Shown here one piece after another: positions 1 to 5,214 of a DNA stretch of 5,214 nt. Source of the DNA: Pseudomonadota bacterium (GTDB lineage Bacteria > Pseudomonadota > Alphaproteobacteria > Rhodobacterales > Rhodobacteraceae). Each line of letters begins with the position of its first letter. Positions within the stretch are counted from its first letter, which is position 1. The position numbers and the translations under genes were made by a program. The stretch covers positions 1-5,214 of the forward strand of contig JAQBUS010000121.1 of the NCBI GenBank assembly GCA_027623875.1, given 5' to 3'. The notes beneath the pieces are model-generated. The model was not told the DNA's origin and ran no database searches. It saw nothing but the letters and a program-made list of their open reading frames with translations.

Positions 1-7
1 AAGGGGG
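1..7 (+). promoter_or_regulatory. Possible ribosome binding site for the first gene
   Basis: AAGGGGG lies 7 bases before the TTG at 15. It is the main support for that rare start codon. The other two + frames end at once (TGA at 8-10, TAG at 19-21), so an upstream gene could end here and overlap or abut this start. If the first gene really begins left of the window, this purine run is simply coding sequence. Confidence 0.35.
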
Positions 8-14
8 TGATGCT

Positions 15-704
15 TTGTTAGTGGTTGGTAATGGTTTGTTAGCTAATAAATTTCGTTCTTCTAACCTTCCCGTAGACACTATTGTTATTGCTAGCGGTGT
101 TTCAAATTCTAGTGAGTTGAGACAATCTGAATTCGATCGTGAAAAAGAATTGGTGCTTAGTTATGCCGAAGTAGGGAAAGTACTAATTTACTTTAGTTCA
201 TGCAGTGTAGAGCTTTCTGAGAAGATGTGGACCCCATATATCAGGCATAAGTATGAAATGGAGTCGCTTATAATTAGCAATAAACTAGGATTAGTTTATC
301 GGCTGCCAAATGTTGTTGGCTTTGGTGGTAATGATAAAACCATGTTTAATTTTTTTTGTTCTGCTATTCGCAATGAAAAAGAAATTTTTGTCCGGAAAAA
401 TGCGAAGCGGTCTCTTATAGATGTAGATGATGTTGTGACTTTAGTTGAGTATTTAGTAACCTCAAATATGTCCAGAAAAGAATTGTCATACGATCTTATG
501 CGGGTTGTTTTACCAACCCAATATTCTGTGATTGAGATAATTAATGTGATACAAGCCCATTACGGGAAGAAAGCGATAACCTCCATGGGCGAGATGGATT
601 TTTTAGATGTAGCTAAGTCGTCTGTTGTGGTGGATTGTATCGAAAAGCAAGTTATTAAGTTTGACCATACATATCTCTCAAGACTAGTACAAAAATACGC
701 GTAA
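15..704 (+). CDS. Short NAD(P)-dependent epimerase/dehydratase-like protein (extended SDR), substrate unknown
   Basis: The 229-residue product (from the TTG at 15) looks like a cytoplasmic Rossmann-fold sugar-nucleotide enzyme. Visible motifs in order: a dinucleotide-binding turn VVGNGLLA at residues 3-10 (GxGxxA rather than GxxGxxG), FSSCS at 60-64 where the catalytic Ser/Thr normally sits, Y75-x3-K79 as the SDR catalytic pair, RLPNVVG at 96-102, and RSLIDVDDV at 132-140, the usual segment that closes the active site. It is clearly shorter than typical extended SDRs of about 300-350 residues, with a reduced C-terminal substrate domain. The start is uncertain. AAGGGGG at 1-7 lies 7 bases before TTG, but the frame is open to the window edge and the first beta strand looks slightly short from TTG, so the gene may begin upstream. 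Position just before rmlB suggests a role in the same polysaccharide locus. The exact reaction (epimerase, dehydratase or reductase) cannot be read from sequence. Confidence 0.82.
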   Translation: MLVVGNGLLANKFRSSNLPVDTIVIASGVSNSSELRQSEFDREKELVLSYAEVGKVLIYFSSCSVELSEKMWTPYIRHKYEMESLIISNKLGLVYRLPNVVGFGGNDKTMFNFFCSAIRNEKEIFVRKNAKRSLIDVDDVVTLVEYLVTSNMSRKELSYDLMRVVLPTQYSVIEIINVIQAHYGKKAITSMGEMDFLDVAKSSVVVDCIEKQVIKFDHTYLSRLVQKYA

Positions 705-767
705 ATTTCATTATAAAGTCAGTGAGGTTACTAAAGTCATATGTAGATAATAAACGGTTTTTTTATT

Positions 768-772
768 AGGAG
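768..772 (+). promoter_or_regulatory. Strong ribosome binding site of rmlB
   Basis: AGGAG sits 6 bases before the rmlB ATG. It is the clearest Shine-Dalgarno sequence in the window, as expected for the first gene of a coupled operon whose later genes start inside the preceding stop codons. Confidence 0.8.
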
Positions 773-778
773 TGATTC

Positions 779-1843
779 ATGAATATTTTAATAACAGGTG
801 GTGCGGGATTCATAGGAAGCGCATTAATAAGGCATATCTTAAGTACGACTGATTTCGCTGTGGTAAATGTCGATGTCTTGTCTTATGCCGGTAATGTGGA
901 ATCTTTGCCGCTCGCAAGCGCTAATCCTAAATATAGTTTAGAGGTTGCCGACATATGTGACGCTAGCGCGCTTAGAGACATTTTTTTAAGACATAAGCCC
1001 AATGTGATTATGCACTTGGCGGCCGAAAGTCATGTTGATCGATCAATCGATGGGCCTGGCGAATTTATTAAAACTAATATCGTTGGTACATATACGCTGC
1101 TCGAGCAATCACGGGAATACCACCAAAATATGGATTCCGAAAGGAAAAGTCAGTTTCGCTTTCATCATATTTCTACTGATGAGGTATATGGTGACCTCCA
1201 TGGTACAAATGATTTATTTACCGAAACTACGGCTTACGATCCGTCATCACCTTACTCTGCAAGCAAGGCCAGTTCTGACCATTTGGTAAGGGCTTGGAGT
1301 CGCACTTATGGGCTACCCGTGGTTATAACTAACTGTTCAAACAATTATGGTCCTTACCATTTTCCTGAAAAGTTGATACCGCACATTATTCTCAATGCGT
1401 TGGAAGGCAAGAGTTTACCTATTTATGGCAACGGTAAGCAGATTCGGGACTGGTTATATGTAGATGACCACGCAACTGCCTTATTGCAAGTAGTCACGGA
1501 GGGTAGGATCGGTGAGACATATAATATCGGAGGGCATAATGAAAAACAAAATATCGAAGTCGTCAACTGTATCTGTGAACTTTTAGAAGAGCTGGCTCCT
1601 GCCAAGCCAGCTGGTGTTTCACATTATCGCGATTTGGTCTGTTTCGTTAAAGACCGCCCAGGACACGATGGGCGTTATGCAATCGATTCGAGTAAGATTG
1701 AACGAGAATTAGGATGGCTTCCTGATGAAACGTTTGAATCTGGTTTAAGAAAAACTGTTCAGTGGTACTTGGATAACAAAGATTGGTCTGAGCGGGTTCT
1801 CTCTGGGGCATATCAGATGGAGCGTTTAGGGGGTCTATCATGA
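779..1843 (+). CDS. rmlB: dTDP-glucose 4,6-dehydratase
   Basis: RmlB (RfbB, EC 4.2.1.46) converts dTDP-D-glucose to dTDP-4-keto-6-deoxy-D-glucose with tightly bound NAD+, the second step of dTDP-L-rhamnose synthesis in the cytoplasm. The 354-residue length is normal. Seen in order: GGAGFIGS at 7-14 (NAD-binding turn), AAESHVDRSI at 81-90, the catalytic T133-D134-E135 in STDEVYGD, Y159-SAS-K163 as the SDR catalytic pair, NNYGPYHFPEKLIP at 188-201, RDWLYVDDH at 223-231 and DRPGHDGRYAID at 292-303. Compared with the enterobacterial enzyme, where the pair is Y167/K171, the loop between the TDE motif and the Tyr is about eight residues shorter. The start is firm: AGGAG at 768-772 lies 6 bases before the ATG. 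The stop overlaps the rmlA start by 4 bases. The 74-base spacer upstream shows no strong promoter, so expression may come from upstream, but this is not certain. Confidence 0.98.
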   Translation: MNILITGGAGFIGSALIRHILSTTDFAVVNVDVLSYAGNVESLPLASANPKYSLEVADICDASALRDIFLRHKPNVIMHLAAESHVDRSIDGPGEFIKTNIVGTYTLLEQSREYHQNMDSERKSQFRFHHISTDEVYGDLHGTNDLFTETTAYDPSSPYSASKASSDHLVRAWSRTYGLPVVITNCSNNYGPYHFPEKLIPHIILNALEGKSLPIYGNGKQIRDWLYVDDHATALLQVVTEGRIGETYNIGGHNEKQNIEVVNCICELLEELAPAKPAGVSHYRDLVCFVKDRPGHDGRYAIDSSKIERELGWLPDETFESGLRKTVQWYLDNKDWSERVLSGAYQMERLGGLS

Positions 1844-2724
1844 CAGATAGCTATAAAGGAATAGTATTAGCTGGGGGTTCTGGCAGCCGTCTCCACCCTA
1901 TTACGTTAGGAGTATCCAAACAACTTTTACCTGTATACGATAAACCGATGATTTATTATCCAATTTCTGTTCTTATGCTTTCCGGTATTAGGGAGATTCT
2001 TGTCATATCTACCCCTGACGATATGGCTAGCTATAAAAAATTACTTGGAGATGGATCACAGTTCGGTGTTGATATTCAATACGCTATTCAGCCGAAGCCT
2101 GAAGGGCTTGCTCAAGCTTTTATTATTGGTGAGAAATTTATTGGTTCTAGTAATGTATGTCTCGTTCTTGGAGACAATATTTTTTACGGCCAAAGCTTCT
2201 CAGATAAATTAAAGAGGGCATGCGCTAGAAAGCAGGGTGCAACGCTTTTTTCCTATCATGTGACTGACCCTGAGCGATTTGGGGTTGTTGATTTTGACGA
2301 GCAGAGGAAGGTTTTGTCTTTAGAAGAAAAACCCGCTGAGCCTAAATCGAGTTACGCAGTCACTGGCCTATATTTTTATGATAATGACGTTATAGAAATC
2401 GCTAAGTCAATAGTTCCTTCTGCGCGAGGAGAACTTGAAATTACTGACATCAATGTTGCTTATCATAGCAGGGGTGATTTGCATGTTGAGTTTTTAGGCC
2501 GGGGTTTTGCTTGGTTGGATATGGGTACTCATGATGCGCTCTTGCAAGCAGGGCAATTCGTTCAAACGATTCAGTGCCGCCAAGGCTTAAAAGTCGCATG
2601 CTTGGAGGAAATTGGTTTTTACCAAGGTTGGCTGTCCAAGTCGAAGCTGATTTTTCAGGCAGATAAGCAGAGTAAAACAGACTATGGTCAATATCTCTTA
2701 AAGATTGCAGGTGGTTATATATGA
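1840..2724 (+). CDS. rmlA: Glucose-1-phosphate thymidylyltransferase
   Basis: RmlA (RfbA, EC 2.7.7.24) joins dTTP and glucose-1-phosphate to make dTDP-glucose and pyrophosphate, the first and usually feedback-inhibited step of dTDP-rhamnose synthesis. The 294-residue length is standard. Motifs: the nucleotide-binding loop LAGGSGSRLHP at 10-20 with R17, KQLLPVYDKPMIYYP at 27-41 with K27, LGDN at 110-113 with the Mg-binding D112, EEKP at 162-165, GELEITD at 197-203, and WLDMGT at 225-230 with D227, the second Mg ligand. R17, K27, D112 and D227 match the active-site set described for the Pseudomonas enzyme with a two-residue offset, so the protein should be active. The ATG shares ATGA with the rmlB stop, and AGGGGG at 1828-1833 is placed 6 bases ahead of it. 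The stop overlaps rmlC in the same way. Short and long RmlA subtypes exist; the length and C-terminus fit the common bacterial short form. Confidence 0.98.
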   Translation: MTDSYKGIVLAGGSGSRLHPITLGVSKQLLPVYDKPMIYYPISVLMLSGIREILVISTPDDMASYKKLLGDGSQFGVDIQYAIQPKPEGLAQAFIIGEKFIGSSNVCLVLGDNIFYGQSFSDKLKRACARKQGATLFSYHVTDPERFGVVDFDEQRKVLSLEEKPAEPKSSYAVTGLYFYDNDVIEIAKSIVPSARGELEITDINVAYHSRGDLHVEFLGRGFAWLDMGTHDALLQAGQFVQTIQCRQGLKVACLEEIGFYQGWLSKSKLIFQADKQSKTDYGQYLLKIAGGYI

Positions 2725-3257
2725 AGGTGATACATACAAAACTAGAAGGCTGTGTAGTGATCGAGCCGAAAGTTTTTGGAGACAGTCGTGGATTTTTTCT
2801 AGAGACTTTTCATTTAGCTCGATATCAAAGCAAGGCCGGGATTACTCTACCATTTTGCCAAGACAATCATTCGCGGTCAGCTAAAGGCGTTTTACGTGGA
2901 TTACATTTCCAAAAAAACAAACCGCAAGGAAAATTAGTCCGAGTCGTTCAGGGTGAGGTATATGATGTTGCGGTTGATATACGTAAAAACTCAGGAACGT
3001 TTGGCCAATGGGAAGGGGTTATTTTATCTGAAGCAAACAAGAAGCAGTTTTGGGTGCCGCCAGGATTTGCTCATGGATTCATCGTACTTTCCGATACCGC
3101 AGACTTCGAGTATAAATGTACTGATTTTTATGATGCTTCGGATCAAGGTTCTATTTTGTGGAGTGATCCATCGCTAGGTATTCCATGGCCTATTTCAAAC
3201 CCTTTATTATCAGAAAAGGATAGTTGTGCTCCCTGTCTGTCAGATGTGGTGATATGA
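2721..3257 (+). CDS. rmlC: dTDP-4-dehydrorhamnose 3,5-epimerase
   Basis: RmlC (RfbC, EC 5.1.3.13) is a cupin-fold dimer that epimerises C3 and C5 of dTDP-4-keto-6-deoxy-glucose, the third step to dTDP-L-rhamnose. The 178 residues are close to the family norm. Seen: EPKVFGDSRGFFLETF at 15-30, FCQDNHSRSAKGVLRGLHFQ at 45-64 with catalytic H62, QGKLVRVVQGEVYDVAVDIR at 69-88, WVPPGFAHGF at 111-120, Y131 and Y137 in the FEYKCTDFY stretch, GSILWSDPSLGIPWP at 143-157, and D167 in LSEKD. H62 and D167 align with the His63/Asp170 dyad of the Salmonella enzyme. The ATG overlaps the rmlA stop (ATGA), with AGGTGG at 2709-2714 six bases before it. The stop overlaps the rmlD start. All catalytic residues are present, so an active enzyme is expected. 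Confidence 0.98.
   Translation: MKVIHTKLEGCVVIEPKVFGDSRGFFLETFHLARYQSKAGITLPFCQDNHSRSAKGVLRGLHFQKNKPQGKLVRVVQGEVYDVAVDIRKNSGTFGQWEGVILSEANKKQFWVPPGFAHGFIVLSDTADFEYKCTDFYDASDQGSILWSDPSLGIPWPISNPLLSEKDSCAPCLSDVVI
3248..3253 (+). promoter_or_regulatory. Weak, abutting Shine-Dalgarno-like sequence at the rmlD start
   Basis: GGTGAT directly touches the rmlD ATG. It matches only the downstream part of the anti-16S-complementary consensus and leaves no normal spacer. Unlike rmlA and rmlC, rmlD therefore has no well-placed independent binding site, and its translation probably depends on ribosomes finishing rmlC. Confidence 0.4.
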
Positions 3258-4129
3258 GAATATTAGTGCTAGGTGCAAACGGTCAACTTGGACGTTGTTT
3301 AGCGGATGAGTTGCATGAGACAAATCATCAAGTATTACTTGCTTCACGGGCTGAGATCGATCTGTCTAATTTCCATATTACTCAAACCGAAATTAGAAGA
3401 TTCGCTCCAGATGTTGTGATCAATGCTAGTGGTTATACGGCAGTTGATAAAGCTGAATCCGATGAAAAATCTGCTTATTTAGTTAATCACCTAGCGGTGG
3501 AAAATATAGCAAAGGTTTGCTATGCCGTTGATTGTGTTTTAATTCACGTTTCTTCAGACTATGTATTTGATGGGCAGTCAATACGGCCCTATCAGGAGGA
3601 TGCGACAACTAATCCCAAGAGTGTTTATGGGAAATCAAAGTTGAAGGGAGAGATTGCAGTCCAAAATTCTGGCTGTAATTACTTGATTGTTCGTACCGCT
3701 TGGGTTTTTAGTGAATATGGTAATAACTTTTTTAAAACTATGATGCGAATAGGATCTCAGAATCGTGAGTTAAAAATTGTAGGAGATCAATTTGGTTGCC
3801 CATCCTATGCGCCTGATATTGCCAAAGCAATATTATCCACTCTTACGTCTCCACGGTTAAAGACTAGTAAATCAATTTATCACTATGCTGGTGACTCTGC
3901 GTGTACTTGGGCTGAGTTTTCTCAGTCTATATTTGATGCGGCTTGGGCTGCTGGTAAGCTTGATTATAAACCAAAAATAGTGAGTATAAAATCAAAGGAG
4001 TATCCTTTACCGGCGTTACGTCCACTTAATTCAATGTTAGATTCTTCACGATTTGAGTCAGAGTTCGGTTTTAAGGCTTCTCCTTGGTTAGCTGGCGTCA
4101 GAAAATTGATTGCTTCATGGGACAGTTGA
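3254..4129 (+). CDS. rmlD: dTDP-4-dehydrorhamnose reductase
   Basis: RmlD (RfbD, EC 1.1.1.133) reduces the 4-keto group with NAD(P)H to give dTDP-L-rhamnose, the last step of the pathway. From the ATG at 3254 it has 291 residues, the usual size. Motifs: GANGQLG at 7-13 (cofactor turn), NASGYTAVDKAE at 57-68, SSDYVFDG at 100-107, Y125-GKS-K129 catalytic pair, RTAWVF at 147-152, DQFGCPS at 178-184 and RPLNSMLD at 256-263. S101 replaces the Thr104 of the Salmonella triad, a conservative and plausible change. An in-frame ATG at 3224 would add ten residues not typical of the family. The ATG at 3254 is preferred because it forms an ATGA overlap with the rmlC stop, like the other two junctions, and puts MRILVLG at the N-terminus. 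There is no convincing terminator after it. Confidence 0.98.
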   Translation: MRILVLGANGQLGRCLADELHETNHQVLLASRAEIDLSNFHITQTEIRRFAPDVVINASGYTAVDKAESDEKSAYLVNHLAVENIAKVCYAVDCVLIHVSSDYVFDGQSIRPYQEDATTNPKSVYGKSKLKGEIAVQNSGCNYLIVRTAWVFSEYGNNFFKTMMRIGSQNRELKIVGDQFGCPSYAPDIAKAILSTLTSPRLKTSKSIYHYAGDSACTWAEFSQSIFDAAWAAGKLDYKPKIVSIKSKEYPLPALRPLNSMLDSSRFESEFGFKASPWLAGVRKLIASWDS

Positions 4130-4252
4130 GTTACTGATAGAAGCCTCGGAGTTCATTGATGATCAGAAGACCTATCATGCTTTGCTGATGGGAATATTGG
4201 CTGTCGTCTTGATTGGATTACTTCGCGTAATACTATATTAATAATCCCAAGC

Positions 4253-4292
4253 TGCTTAAGTGCCTTTTTTTTTAGTGGTGCTGTGCTTAAGT
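4253..4292. repeat. Paired TGCTTAAGT copies around a T9 tract
   Basis: The 9-mer TGCTTAAGT occurs at 4253-4261 and 4284-4292, 31 bases apart, each containing the palindrome CTTAAG. Because of the palindrome, transcribed CTTAAGTGC (4255-4263) can also pair with GTGCTTAAG (4283-4291), with two G-U wobbles, around a 19-base loop holding T9 (4265-4273). The T run is inside the loop, not after the stem, so this is not a standard intrinsic terminator. Function unknown; chance is possible in AT-rich DNA. Confidence 0.3.
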
Positions 4293-4525
4293 TTACCTTC
4301 ACTCCCCGAAAGTACTGTGGGTGTTTCAATGTAAAAAATTATTTGGCGGATCGGTTTTCCATCTAAAAAAGTGGGTACTGAATCTCCATGCGAATAATAA
4401 ATTGTATTACGCTCTAAGTGTTACTTTATATGAAAATTAATTTTGTGAAATACCGGTTGAATTGGTTTAGGTTCGTATCTGTAAGTTACCATTGCTGAAC
4501 CGTTAAAAACCGACTTCTCACTCGT
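4256..4525 (-). pseudogene. Possible broken minus-strand coding relic or interspersed repeat, unknown family
   Basis: Read on the minus strand from 4525 down to the TAA at 4256-4258, one frame is open except for a single TAA at 4421-4423. The upstream part is 34 codons and contains an ATG at 4490-4492 (begins MVTYRYEPKP). The downstream part is 54 codons, with SHGDSVPTFLDGKPIRQ in its middle and a basic end HSTTKKKGT, where the three lysines come from the T9 run on the + strand. The amino-acid mix on both sides of the stop looks protein-like, which suggests one former gene of about 75-90 codons carrying a nonsense mutation. I cannot assign a family. In DNA this AT-rich, open frames of this size also occur by chance, and part of the region is open in another minus frame, so a non-coding repeat or coincidence remains quite possible. 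Confidence 0.3.
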
Positions 4526-4528
4526 CTA

Positions 4529-4537
4529 TGTTAAAAT
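4529..4537 (+). promoter_or_regulatory. Candidate extended -10 promoter element for the DUF5672 gene
   Basis: TGTTAAAAT contains a -10-like TAAAAT (one mismatch to TATAAT) preceded by TG one base upstream, the extended -10 pattern. I see no good -35 at normal spacing. A start of transcription near 4544 would give a leader of about 19 bases to the ATG at 4563. This fits a new transcription unit after the gap but rests on one short motif. Confidence 0.25.
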
Positions 4538-4562
4538 ATTTTTACAGGGTATGACAATAAGA

Positions 4563-5214
4563 ATGAACTTAAAAGATGTCACTTTAGTCGCGATAAGTGG
4601 GTTAGAAATAGAAGCCCATGTGAAAGCGTTAGAATATAGCTCGAGCGAAATAATTTTTGGCCGGGTGCTTCTTCTTGCTCCCGAAAACCCATATCCAACT
4701 AGGCTTTCATACGATTATATAAGCATAAGTGGGTTTGCCAATGTTGGAGATTGGGGAGAGTTTATCTGCTTTGAATTATATAAATACATCGATACTGACT
4801 ATATTATGTTGGTTCATTCAGATGGATTTATTGTAAACCCTAAATCATGGGATCCGTCATTCTTGGATTATGACTATATTGGAGCACCTTGGCCAGTCTC
4901 AAAAATTAAAGGGCATTTTGTTGATGCAACTGGTGATGATGTTCGTGTGGGTAATAGTGTTTCATTAAGGAGTGCCAAGTTGTTGAGAGCCCCATCTTTG
5001 CTGGGCCTCAAATGGGATACAGAAGAGCAGTTGGGGTATTTGCATGAAGACGGCTTTTTATGTGTGCACAATAAAGTATTATTGGAAAGTAAAGGTTTCA
5101 AATTTGCTCCGCTTGATCTAGCGTGTAGGTTTTCTAGAGAAGAACCGATTCCAGAGAATAAGGGAGTTAACCCTTTTGCTTTCCATAAATGGAAGGGAGA
5201 AAATAGACAATTTC
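4563..5214 (+). CDS. DUF5672 family protein, putative glycosyltransferase-like (3' end outside the window)
   Basis: The frame stays open to the right edge, giving 217 complete codons without a stop, so the gene is partial only because the window ends. I recognise the DUF5672 pattern: VTLVAI near the start, KALEYSS at 21-27, DYIMLVHSDGFIVNP at 79-93 with an SDG acidic motif, WDPSFLDYDYIGAPWP at 96-111, RVGNSVSLRS at 128-137, HEDGFLC at 161-167, FAPLDLACRFSREEP at 181-195 and FAFHKW at 205-210. Members are common in polysaccharide loci and are thought to be glycosyltransferase-like; donor and acceptor are unknown. The GN-x-SLRS loop seems one residue shorter than the usual VGNGGFSLRS form. The start is uncertain: an in-frame ATG at 4551 is the alternative, and neither has a well-spaced binding site (AGGG at 4546-4549 is too close to one and far from the other). 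No signal peptide or membrane segment is visible, so a cytoplasmic or peripheral protein is expected. Confidence 0.85.
   Translation, partial: MNLKDVTLVAISGLEIEAHVKALEYSSSEIIFGRVLLLAPENPYPTRLSYDYISISGFANVGDWGEFICFELYKYIDTDYIMLVHSDGFIVNPKSWDPSFLDYDYIGAPWPVSKIKGHFVDATGDDVRVGNSVSLRSAKLLRAPSLLGLKWDTEEQLGYLHEDGFLCVHNKVLLESKGFKFAPLDLACRFSREEPIPENKGVNPFAFHKWKGENRQF

Larger units (their letters stand above)
4130..4562. other. Gap without an intact recognisable gene between rmlD and the DUF5672 gene
   Basis: This AT-rich stretch of 433 bases separates two clear genes and contrasts with the overlapping genes to its left. I see no tRNA, rRNA, CRISPR, known insertion-sequence end or strong terminator. 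It holds four weak items: a hydrophobic + strand reading ending at the TAA at 4239-4241, a repeated TGCTTAAGT with a T9 run between the copies, a broken protein-like minus-strand frame at 4256-4525, and an extended -10-like promoter element at 4529-4537. The likeliest reading is a recombination or decay scar at a cassette boundary that also carries the promoter of the next gene. Confidence 0.6.

Noticed and set aside
705..778. A dedicated rmlB promoter in the 74-base spacer
   Set aside because: GATAAT at 746-751 resembles a -10 element, but the sequence 17 bases upstream (TGAGGT) is a poor -35, so it is not listed as a feature.
1032..1289. Out-of-frame open reading inside rmlB, and similar ones at 2000-2212 and 2953-3177
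   Set aside because: They lie entirely within strongly conserved rml genes in another frame and have no family-like motifs.
1423..1841. Minus-strand open readings opposite rmlB at 1423-1605 and 1647-1841, and opposite the DUF5672 gene at 4874-5101
   Set aside because: All are antisense to well-supported coding sequence, with no binding site and no recognisable motifs.
3224..3253. An in-frame ATG at 3224 as the rmlD start
   Set aside because: It would add ten residues atypical for RmlD and overlap rmlC by 34 bases. The ATG at 3254 gives the normal N-terminus and the same ATGA overlap seen at the other junctions.
4130..4200. A transcription terminator directly after rmlD
   Set aside because: Only short imperfect inverted repeats are present (such as CTGAT with ATCAG), with no GC-rich stem followed by a T run.
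4260..4334. A 24-codon hydrophobic + strand reading from GTG 4260
   Set aside because: The hydrophobic start comes from the T9 run, there is no ribosome binding site, and it is too short to support.
4156..4338. A second minus-strand frame open for about 61 codons, ending at TGA 4153-4155
   Set aside because: It overlaps the other minus-strand frame, has no good start with a binding site, and its translation resembles no family I recognise. Frames of this length are expected by chance in AT-rich DNA.

Overview
The window is part of a surface-polysaccharide (O-antigen or capsule) gene cluster, with every recognisable gene on the + strand. Its core is a complete dTDP-L-rhamnose operon in the order rmlB-rmlA-rmlC-rmlD. 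The DNA is AT-rich, and the Rml proteins carry the usual proteobacterial motifs, so an AT-rich gammaproteobacterium is a reasonable guess. Nothing in the window fixes the genus.

Layout. Bases 15-704 hold a short NAD(P)-binding epimerase/dehydratase-like gene of unknown substrate. Its true start may lie just left of the window. After a 74-base spacer come rmlB (779-1843), rmlA (1840-2724), rmlC (2721-3257) and rmlD (3254-4129). Each of the three internal junctions is a 4-base ATGA start/stop overlap, which indicates one translationally coupled unit. A gap of about 430 bases with no convincing intact gene follows. At 4563 a DUF5672-type gene begins (putative glycosyltransferase-like protein) and runs off the right edge after 217 codons.

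How the genes work together. RmlA activates glucose-1-phosphate to dTDP-glucose, RmlB dehydrates it to the 4-keto-6-deoxy sugar, RmlC epimerises C3 and C5, and RmlD reduces C4 to give dTDP-L-rhamnose. Glycosyltransferases of the locus would use this donor. The DUF5672 protein is a candidate member of that assembly machinery, and the first gene may modify another nucleotide sugar or lipid-linked sugar.

The least ordinary part is the gap at 4130-4562. Its minus strand carries a protein-like reading frame (4525 down to 4256) broken by one in-frame TAA. This could be a gene relic or a copy of an interspersed repeat. It sits exactly where the compact rml operon ends and a new transcription unit seems to begin. 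I found no clear evidence of a wholly new biological system.
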